Positions 6,640 through 11,245 of a stretch of 11,245 bases of DNA are shown one piece after another. Within the stretch, counting starts at the first letter, position 1. Each line of letters starts with the position of its first letter. The DNA is from CAIMZW01 sp037130455 (GTDB lineage: Bacteria; Actinomycetota; Actinomycetes; Nanopelagicales; Nanopelagicaceae). The notes beneath the pieces are model-generated. The model did not search any database and had not been told where the DNA came from. It saw nothing but the letters and a program-made list of their open reading frames with translations. The stretch spans positions 1 through 11,245 of the forward strand of contig JBAXSZ010000050.1 of the NCBI GenBank assembly GCA_037130455.1. The letters are read 5' to 3'. Both the position numbers and the translations under genes were made by a program.

Positions 6640-8280
6640 ATGAAACGAATTGTAATTGTTGGTGGAGTTGCCGGCGGAATGTCAGCAGCAACTCGGCTTC
6701 GTCGCCTTGACGACACTGCTGAAATAATTGTCCTAGAGCGAAGTGGACATGTTTCCTATGCCAACTGCGGCTTGCCCTACTACGTTGGTGGGGTCATTGA
6801 AAATGAAGCCGACCTATTGCTGCAGACCCCGTTAAGTTTGTTCAACCGGTTTAGGTTGGATGTCCGGGTTTTATCCGAAGTCACTTCAGTCAATGCCGCC
6901 GCAAAATCTGTGACAGTGAGAAATATTGTCGATGAAACTGAGTATGAGCTTAGCTATGACAACTTGATCCTCAGCCCTGGTGCAAAACCGATTCTTCCTC
7001 CTATCCCAGGCATTGAACTGGCCTACACCCTTCGGACCGTTGAAGATGTGGCGAAAATGACCACCGCCGTTGAAGCCGCACCAAAAAGCGCTGTTGTTAT
7101 TGGTGGAGGATTCATTGGACTGGAGATTGCCGAGAATTTAGTTCATCGCGGAATTAAGACCACCATCGTTGAAGCTTCCGATCAACTCTTGGCTCCGCTA
7201 GATTCTGAAATGGCGACATTGGTTGCCGAAGAAGTCAGAAGCCATGGCGTTCATCTTTATCTCAACTCAACCGCTGCAGAAATTTCAACCACCGCCGTGG
7301 TTCTTAAAGATGGCACAAGCATTGAAGCAGACCTGGTTATTGCTGCCATTGGCGTGCGACCAGATACTGATTTGGCCAAAGCTGCTGGGCTGACCATCGG
7401 TACAAGAGGTGGCGTTGCCACCAACCAACACAACCAAACCAGCGACCCTGCGATTTACGCCATCGGCGATGCCGCGGAAAAGACTGACGCTTTAGATGGC
7501 AGCGCTTCATTAGTCCCACTTGCAAATATCGCCAATCGCCATGGACGCATCGTTGCCGACCATATCTATGGTCGTCACACTCGATTGGTGGACACCATTG
7601 GTACGGCGATCGTAAAGGTATTCGATCTGACCATTGCCACAACCGGCTGGAATGAAAAGAGACTTACCGCAGCCGGCCGAGCCTTCGAGATTATTCATAC
7701 CCACCCCAGTTCCCACGCCGGGTATTACCCTGGCGCTACAGCAATGACACTGAAGATGATCTTCGATCCCAATACCCAGCAAGTACTAGGTGCGCAGGGC
7801 ATTGGTAAGGAGGGCGTTGACAAGCGGATCGACGTACTGGCTACCGCCATTCGAGCCGGGCTTTCGGCTCCGGAATTAGCTGACTTAGAGCTTGCATATG
7901 CTCCGCCATTTGGTTCGGCAAAAGACCCAGTCAATATGTTGGGCTACATCGCTGAGAACCGAATCTCCAAGTTAATTACCGCGATTCAATGGCATGAAAT
8001 TCCACAATATGTAAAAGATGGATATTTGATCCTAGATGTCCGCACTGATTCGGAATTTTCCAGAGGTTCCATTGCCGGCGCAGTAAACCTGCCCATAGAT
8101 AGCATCCGCGACCGCTTTGAGGAAGTTTCCAATAAGGACGTTCTAGTTCTCTGTCAGGTTGGTCAACGTGCCCACACCGCGACCTTGTTGCTCAATGATC
8201 TGGGCTTCAACGCCATACTCATTGATGGTGGTTACCTGACCTGGAGCCACTCACCCGCAGCGCTACAACCGGCGAGCTAA
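6640..8280 (+). CDS. CoA-disulfide/CoA-persulfide reductase fused to rhodanese (CoADR-Rhd)
   Basis: This is a FAD- and NAD(P)H-dependent reductase of 546 residues. The FAD-binding motif VGGVAGGMSAA is at 7-17, and the single active-site Cys of the CoADR family is C43 in SYANCGLPYY. The NAD(P)H motif VIGGGFIGLEIAE is at 153-165 and the second FAD motif YAIGDAAE at 273-280. The dimerisation domain contains YAPPFGSAKDPVNM from Y420. A C-terminal rhodanese domain (~446-546) carries a candidate persulfide-carrying Cys, C505, in LCQVGQRAH. Known CoADR-Rhd fusions reduce CoA persulfide, polysulfide or CoA disulfide, passing sulfane sulfur between the two cysteines. The gene starts 39 nt after the repressor gene and shares its promoter; its own Shine-Dalgarno is weak. 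All key residues are present. Which substrate dominates in vivo cannot be read from sequence. Confidence 0.93.
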   Translation: MKRIVIVGGVAGGMSAATRLRRLDDTAEIIVLERSGHVSYANCGLPYYVGGVIENEADLLLQTPLSLFNRFRLDVRVLSEVTSVNAAAKSVTVRNIVDETEYELSYDNLILSPGAKPILPPIPGIELAYTLRTVEDVAKMTTAVEAAPKSAVVIGGGFIGLEIAENLVHRGIKTTIVEASDQLLAPLDSEMATLVAEEVRSHGVHLYLNSTAAEISTTAVVLKDGTSIEADLVIAAIGVRPDTDLAKAAGLTIGTRGGVATNQHNQTSDPAIYAIGDAAEKTDALDGSASLVPLANIANRHGRIVADHIYGRHTRLVDTIGTAIVKVFDLTIATTGWNEKRLTAAGRAFEIIHTHPSSHAGYYPGATAMTLKMIFDPNTQQVLGAQGIGKEGVDKRIDVLATAIRAGLSAPELADLELAYAPPFGSAKDPVNMLGYIAENRISKLITAIQWHEIPQYVKDGYLILDVRTDSEFSRGSIAGAVNLPIDSIRDRFEEVSNKDVLVLCQVGQRAHTATLLLNDLGFNAILIDGGYLTWSHSPAALQPAS

Positions 8281-8285
8281 ACCGA

Positions 8286-9515
8286 CTAAAGCGCAAGACC
8301 CATCTTTATCGCAGCATCCCAGAGGCCTTCGCGGGCATCAGGGTGCGCTGCATATTGGATGATGTTGGCAGCTTGTTCGAACTCAGAGTGACCAAAGCAC
8401 GGGGCAACCCCATTTTCCGTCACTACATATGAATGTTGGAACGATGTCACCGCTTCCGTGATCTTCGGAATGATGGTGGAGGTGTTGGTCTTTGTATGCC
8501 AAGAAGGAAGCGCCATAAATGACTGCCCGCCTCTGGAATGAAGCGCGCCCACGATAAAGTCAGTTGAACCACCAAAGCCGGAGTAAATCTTTCCGCGGAC
8601 CCTGGATGCATTTGCTTGATCAAACAGGTCTACCTGCAACGCAGCGTTGATGGAAGTCATCTTTGCCTGCCGTGCAATCAAACTTGGGTCATTCGTCTTT
8701 TCGGTCCTAAACATTCGTACTCGGCGATTCAAATGGAGCCACTGGTACAACTCTGGCGATCCAAAAATAAATGAGGCCGTGATCGGGACATCATCATCCA
8801 ACGCGCCCAACTTATGCAGGTCTAATACGCCATCGCTAAACATTTCAGTCCATACCCGAAGTCCTTTGCGCTTCTTCATTAATTCCAAAACCGCATCGGG
8901 CACAGCGCCAATTCCCAATTGCAACGTGGAATTGTCTTCGACTAGGGCTGCAATTCGCTCGCCGATCTGGCGCGAGGTATCGCTTAACTCCCCGGGAGTG
9001 TGAACCTTCAGTGGCTCATCTACTTCAACTAAGAAATCGATTTCGCTGTCGTAGATTTGCGAATCTCCATAGGTGTACGGCATTTGCGGATTTGCCTGCG
9101 CAATAACTACTCCACCATAAGCGCGCACTGCAGCGATAGCCGCCGGCAAGATGTTGACCTCAATACCTAAGGAAACCGTGTCAAAGCGTGGGGTGGTCGT
9201 ATGCAGTAACACAACATCAGGGCGAAGGTGGTCTCGCAACAACACCGGCAATAGGCTCAAGCGCGACGGCACATAATCTAATCGGCTGGATTTTCGCATT
9301 CCAGCGCCTACAAAGGCCGTCTCATGAGTGACGCCTTCGCGGTCTGGAATCCCCGGCTGGGCATTGAGCATATGCAGCCGATAGGTCGGTAATACTGAAT
9401 CCAAAATCCCCAGCAGGGTCATGGGTGGAGCAAAGTTGCCAGAGACCACGATGCGAGGATTTTCAGGCAGAGCCTGCAGGACTTTCTTGAGTTGCTCTAT
9501 TTCAATGATGCGCAC
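8286..9515 (-). CDS. Acetyl-CoA hydrolase/transferase family protein (family I CoA-transferase)
   Basis: This 409-residue cytosolic enzyme belongs to the group of 4-hydroxybutyrate, acetate and succinate CoA-transferases. These move CoA between carboxylates through a glutamyl-CoA thioester, and some hydrolyse acetyl-CoA. Family marks are VVSGNFAPP near the N-terminus, the CoA-binding LGIGAVPDAVL (200-210), the TEMFSDG motif with catalytic Glu E224, SGFGGSTDFIVGA (312-324) and VVTENGVA. The start is GTG at 9515; an in-frame stop lies 22 nt upstream and the family-like MRII start follows directly. The protein is somewhat shorter than the ~430 residues usual in the family. Its stop is 5 nt from the stop of the reductase, so the two genes converge without room for a terminator between them. 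The acyl substrate cannot be named from sequence, and no neighbour points to one pathway. Confidence 0.88.
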   Translation of the reverse strand: MRIIEIEQLKKVLQALPENPRIVVSGNFAPPMTLLGILDSVLPTYRLHMLNAQPGIPDREGVTHETAFVGAGMRKSSRLDYVPSRLSLLPVLLRDHLRPDVVLLHTTTPRFDTVSLGIEVNILPAAIAAVRAYGGVVIAQANPQMPYTYGDSQIYDSEIDFLVEVDEPLKVHTPGELSDTSRQIGERIAALVEDNSTLQLGIGAVPDAVLELMKKRKGLRVWTEMFSDGVLDLHKLGALDDDVPITASFIFGSPELYQWLHLNRRVRMFRTEKTNDPSLIARQAKMTSINAALQVDLFDQANASRVRGKIYSGFGGSTDFIVGALHSRGGQSFMALPSWHTKTNTSTIIPKITEAVTSFQHSYVVTENGVAPCFGHSEFEQAANIIQYAAHPDAREGLWDAAIKMGLAL

Positions 9516-9544
9516 GTGCCAATTATCTCTAACCGATCAGGTCA

Positions 9545-9571
9545 TATTTACAGAATTGGGACAAAGTTCAA
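9545..9571 (-). promoter_or_regulatory. Possible promoter of the CoA-transferase gene
   Basis: On the minus strand TTGAAC (9566-9571) could be a -35 and TAAATA (9545-9550) a -10, but the spacer is only 15 nt. It lies between the upstream terminator and the GTG at 9515, where a promoter is required. The match is weak and the exact elements are uncertain. Confidence 0.3.
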
Positions 9572-9641
9572 TATTTCTTTCCGCTTCATCTGGGGGAGAG
9601 TGTTACCCCTGAAACTCAAATCACATTCGCAACCAAAATGA

Positions 9642-9682
9642 CCAAAGCCCTGACGCCGTGGACGGACGGGTCAGGGCTTTGG
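9642..9682 (-). terminator. Intrinsic terminator of the metallophosphoesterase gene
   Basis: A perfect 13-bp stem (CCAAAGCCCTGAC at 9642-9654 pairing with 9670-9682) encloses a 15-nt loop. It begins 25 nt beyond the stop of the minus-strand gene that ends at 9708. On the minus strand the stem is followed by TCATTTTGG, a short imperfect T-tract. The hairpin insulates the CoA-transferase gene from its upstream neighbour. Confidence 0.7.
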
Positions 9683-9690
9683 CTAGTAGC
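9681..9690. repeat. Boundary repeat of the tandem duplication (left copy, partial)
   Basis: GGCTAGTAGC shares its first seven bases with the GGCTAGTGCT copies at 10872 and 11181. It lies 18 nt past the phosphoesterase stop and overlaps the last two bases of the terminator stem. Its place relative to the gene end matches that of the copy at 10872 relative to the remnant, to within 1 nt. Confidence 0.4.
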
Positions 9691-9707
9691 GCAACTAAAG
9701 TGAGGTT

Positions 9708-10799
9708 TTAGTGTGCAGTGAGGTTCTCTTGGAGGATGTGAGGAATGAAGGTCCATAGGTTTGGATTGTGTGGATCGATTTGTAGTTCGATCCAGTGATT
9801 AAATCCGGAACCAAAGGTCTGAACTCGGGTGAAGTTCTCCACCAAGTTGCCCTTATCTTTTTCCACCAATTTGCCAGCTGTTTCATTCATTGGCATATCC
9901 AATTGATACCAGTGCTCATCGCCATTTTGAAGAAGTACTGGCTTCTTAAATGCGATGGTGTTGGTCAACAGTGCTTGCTTCACATTGGCATAAGCCTGGG
10001 TGTATTCATTGTTAGGAGCAGCTAGATCGCGAAGGTAACCTTCCCAATCCATATTGGCTTGCAAGGTCACGATGACTCCGACAGAACCATTGGTCTTTGC
10101 CCACGCAAAGCCTTTGTTGATCCAGGCAACGTCCGCTGCATCGCGAGCCAAATATTCGGCTTGATCGCCATCAGTTGGCTTGTCGTTGTAGGTCTTTGTC
10201 TTGGTTGCATCTACTGCAGCATTATCTGCAGAACCAGGTACGTGCGGAACAATGAAGGTAATTCCACGGTAGGCAAACATCTGAAGTTCTGGATAGACCG
10301 AATCACGAATTACGGGAACTGGAAGCTTCTTCTGGCCCAATGAAATGTAGCCAGTCGTTGCATCGCCAAAGTAAGTCTTACGAACTAAAGCCAAACGGTT
10401 CAGCGGATCAAATCCACCCTTTACGGCGCGATCGCAGTCAGTCCATTCATTGTCGCCAATGGAATACACGATGGGATTCGCAAACTTGTCGAAGAAATCG
10501 CTCTTTACCCGAGCATAAGCAGCATCGGTGCACTGATCGCCCTTGCCGGACATGGTGTCACCATCAAAGAGTGAGAAGGAGACTCGGGAGGCATTAATCG
10601 AATTAATGACCGCTGGAGTTTGCGCTTGGCCCTTTGCGTCATATGGCATATCGCCAATCAAGGCAATGGAAAGCTTTCCAGGGCGATTAAGTTCGGTAGC
10701 GTCGGCCGACAAGATAGATGCCGATGCAAATGCCGCAATAACTGTCACGGCCAGCGTGGTTCGAAGTACGTTCTTCAATGAAAGTTTGGATGTATTCAC
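9708..10799 (-). CDS. Secreted metallophosphoesterase-like protein
   Basis: This is a 363-residue exported protein. A signal peptide (residues ~1-34: KLSLKN, then a hydrophobic stretch ending in SADA) precedes the mature chain. The motif order resembles calcineurin-like metallophosphoesterases: IALIGDMPY (D50), FDGDT (D81), SIGDNEWTDC (D116, N117, E118), then H187, Q247/N249 and NGDEHWY (H296). The classic DxH and GHxH blocks are altered (D-M-P-Y and G-D-E-H-W-Y), so metal binding and specificity may differ from typical members. C90 and C122 could form a disulfide outside the cell. The start is GTG at 10799, with AAGG 8 nt upstream as Shine-Dalgarno. A PHO-box-like element lies in the leader at 10840-10872, suggesting induction by phosphate starvation and a role in releasing phosphate from organic esters. 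A degraded tandem copy lies directly upstream. The fold call is fairly firm; the substrate is unknown. Confidence 0.75.
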   Translation of the reverse strand: MNTSKLSLKNVLRTTLAVTVIAAFASASILSADATELNRPGKLSIALIGDMPYDAKGQAQTPAVINSINASRVSFSLFDGDTMSGKGDQCTDAAYARVKSDFFDKFANPIVYSIGDNEWTDCDRAVKGGFDPLNRLALVRKTYFGDATTGYISLGQKKLPVPVIRDSVYPELQMFAYRGITFIVPHVPGSADNAAVDATKTKTYNDKPTDGDQAEYLARDAADVAWINKGFAWAKTNGSVGVIVTLQANMDWEGYLRDLAAPNNEYTQAYANVKQALLTNTIAFKKPVLLQNGDEHWYQLDMPMNETAGKLVEKDKGNLVENFTRVQTFGSGFNHWIELQIDPHNPNLWTFIPHILQENLTAH

Positions 10800-10825
10800 A
10801 AGGGGGACCTTGCCCGATTTGAGTG

Positions 10826-10831
10826 AATTAA
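10826..10831 (-). promoter_or_regulatory. Possible -10 element of the metallophosphoesterase gene
   Basis: TTAATT on the minus strand lies 8 nt downstream of the three 11-bp repeats and 26 nt before the GTG at 10799. In Pho-type promoters the activator box replaces the -35 region and a -10 follows closely, so the geometry is plausible. The aligned position in the collapsed upstream copy reads TTCATT. Confidence 0.35.
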
Positions 10832-10839
10832 CGACCCTG

Positions 10840-10872
10840 TCGGGCTGAACTAAAAGTTAACTAAAAGTGAAG
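10840..10872 (-). promoter_or_regulatory. PHO-box-like element: three 11-bp direct repeats
   Basis: Read on the minus strand, three consecutive 11-mers begin with CTTCAC (10862-10872), GTTAAC (10851-10861) and GTTCAG (10840-10850). The first two end in the same TTTTA and differ at only two of 11 positions. An 11-bp period with a TTCAC/TTAAC core is the layout of PhoB/PhoP binding sites, including actinobacterial ones built on GTTCAC. The element sits 40 nt upstream of a secreted phosphoesterase-like gene and is conserved in the tandem copy. Binding by a PhoP protein is inferred. Confidence 0.55.
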
Positions 10873-10881
10873 GCTAGTGCT
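10872..10881. repeat. Boundary repeat of the tandem duplication (middle copy)
   Basis: GGCTAGTGCT here is identical to 11181-11190, and its first seven bases recur at 9681-9687. The three sites border the collapsed copy and the full copy of the phosphoesterase gene, so this is probably where the duplicated unit joins. The match is short; the regular placement is the main support. Confidence 0.45.
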
Positions 10882-10899
10882 TTGCCGAAAGTCAGGTAC

Positions 10900-11109
10900 T
10901 TAATGAGTTGTTAGGCTCTTTTGAATGAGGTGCGGTGTGAAGGTTCGCAAGTTCAAATTACGTGGATAGATTTGCACTTCGATCCAATGGTTGAATCCAG
11001 ATTCAAGAGTTTGAGTTTCGGTGAGATCTGCTTCTAGATCACCTTTGGCCTTTTGAATCATGCGTTCGTCAATATTGCTATTTGGGTATCCAAGATCAGA
11101 TGTATTCAC
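10900..11109 (-). pseudogene. Collapsed tandem copy of the metallophosphoesterase gene (in-frame internal deletion)
   Basis: A 69-codon open frame starts with GTG and encodes MNTS, the same first four residues as the full protein. It then continues as a gap-free match to residues 299-363 of that protein: 31 of 65 residues are identical, including SGFNHWIE and the terminal LT-x-H. Residues 5-298 are missing, that is 294 codons, so the frame is kept. The signal peptide and every likely metal-binding motif except the tail are gone, so it cannot be a working phosphoesterase. The tail has diverged strongly yet holds no stop codon. The leader keeps the three 11-bp repeats but has no good Shine-Dalgarno. 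A decaying remnant is the simplest reading; a translated small peptide cannot be excluded. Confidence 0.8.
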
Positions 11110-11140
11110 GAGAACACTCTGCCTGTTCGACGTGAATGAA

Positions 11141-11156
11141 AGGCCCTTTCGGGCCT
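11141..11156 (-). terminator. Possible terminator of the right-edge gene, overlapping the leader element
   Basis: On the minus strand AGGCCC, a GAAA tetraloop and GGGCCT form a perfect 6-bp GC-rich stem, followed by TTTCATT. It lies 27 nt past the stop at 11183 and could end transcription of the right-edge gene. It also overlaps the third 11-bp unit of the leader element. The matching region of the full copy forms only a 3-4-bp stem, so the hairpin is specific to this copy. Confidence 0.45.
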
Positions 11157-11181
11157 AACTGAAAGTTAACGAACGATGAAG
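11149..11181 (-). promoter_or_regulatory. PHO-box-like element of the collapsed copy
   Basis: Three 11-mers on the minus strand begin with CTTCAT (11171-11181), GTTAAC (11160-11170) and GTTAGG (11149-11159). They stand in the same register as the element at 10840-10872, and the central GTTAAC unit is the best conserved. The outer units match the TTCAC-type core less well than in the full copy. Confidence 0.45.
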
Positions 11182-11182
11182 G

Positions 11183-11245
11183 CTAGTGCTGCGAAGTGGG
11201 ATGAGCTTTATCTGCGATGTAATCCATGATCGCGAACAAGACGCC
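11183..11245 (-). CDS. C-terminus of an unidentified minus-strand gene (5' part outside the window)
   Basis: Reading the minus strand from the window edge gives GVLFAIMDYIADKAHPTSQH followed by TAG at 11183-11185. The stop falls inside the boundary repeat, directly before the PHO-box-like element, as expected for a gene end abutting the next promoter. Twenty residues are too few to identify the family. The hydrophobic-amphipathic start could be the end of a membrane protein or of a helical domain. Confidence 0.45.
   Translation of the reverse strand, partial: GVLFAIMDYIADKAHPTSQH

Larger units (their letters stand above)
10791..10881 (-). repeat. Leader of the full phosphoesterase copy, duplicated at 11101-11190
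   Basis: This ~90-bp stretch aligns almost without gaps to 11101-11190. Shared parts are the first codons (TGTATTCAC on the plus strand), the GTGAAT segment, the CGGGC element, the AAAGTTAAC core and GGCTAGTGCT. Similarity is highest in the three 11-bp units and at the start codon, and lowest in the Shine-Dalgarno region. It marks the second half of a tandem gene duplication. Confidence 0.8.
11101..11190 (-). repeat. Leader of the collapsed copy, duplicated at 10791-10881
   Basis: This is the counterpart of the leader at 10791-10881, covering the first codons, the leader hairpin, the three 11-bp units and the boundary repeat GGCTAGTGCT at 11181-11190. The distal end overlaps the last codons of the next upstream gene (stop at 11183-11185), so the duplicated unit probably began at that gene's 3' end. 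Confidence 0.8.

Noticed and set aside
7337..7782. Overlapping minus-strand open frames inside the reductase gene
   Set aside because: The translations are Trp/Arg/Cys-rich shadow sequences of the coding strand, with no recognisable domain or start context.
8647..9003. 118-codon plus-strand open frame inside the CoA-transferase gene
   Set aside because: It is antisense to a well-supported gene whose motifs cover the whole region, its product shows no family features, and no ribosome binding site was seen.
9590..9609. GGGGG...TTACCCC inverted arrangement as a second CsoR/CstR operator
   Set aside because: The half-sites lack the A/T-flanked symmetry of the 6250-6265 palindrome, the spacing is different, and no sulfur-related gene starts there.
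1..11245. Defence system, CRISPR array, prophage or insertion sequence
   Set aside because: I found no repeat-spacer pattern, transposase, integrase, nuclease or toxin-antitoxin motif. The only duplication is the local phosphoesterase copy.

Overview
The window looks like a chromosomal segment of a medium-GC, streamlined Actinomycetota. The evidence is the gene order miaB-miaA-dapF-hflX, packed with overlaps or a 3-nt gap. It also includes the actinobacterial form of the DapF N-terminus (GTENDF), GTG starts and G+C near one half. A free-living (for example freshwater) actinobacterium is a reasonable guess, but the sequence does not prove the lineage.

Left part (1-1571): two consecutive genes for small Ser/Thr/Ala-rich secreted proteins of the TasA/camelysin (SipW-dependent) type. 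The first is cut by the window edge and carries two diverged ~65-70-residue modules inserted into its loops. Both proteins share a Cys-pair loop and an identical C-terminus, GTTTNS.

Centre left (1615-6243): the housekeeping run miaB, miaA, dapF, hflX. MiaA and MiaB make successive modifications of A37 in tRNA, DapF serves lysine/peptidoglycan precursor synthesis, and HflX is a ribosome-associated GTPase.

Centre right (6244-8280): a small regulated operon. A CsoR-superfamily repressor with two conserved Cys but no copper-type His (CstR-like) is followed by a CoA-disulfide/persulfide reductase fused to a C-terminal rhodanese. A perfect 16-bp CsoR/CstR-type palindrome lies between the candidate -35 and -10 elements. 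The pair is best read as a sulfane-sulfur (per/polysulfide) sensing and disposal unit.

Right part, minus strand (8286-11245): a family I CoA-transferase/acetyl-CoA hydrolase converges on the reductase with 5 nt between the stops. Behind it is a secreted, atypical metallophosphoesterase-like protein with a strong hairpin terminator. Further upstream is a collapsed tandem copy of the same gene: its leader and first 4 codons are joined in frame to the last 65 codons, with 294 codons missing. Both copies keep a 33-bp leader element made of three 11-bp direct repeats that resembles a PHO box, which would suit a phosphate-starvation phosphoesterase. The last 63 nt hold the C-terminus of another minus-strand gene.

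No tRNA, rRNA, CRISPR array, insertion sequence or phage gene was seen. No gene-free stretch exceeds 300 nt.
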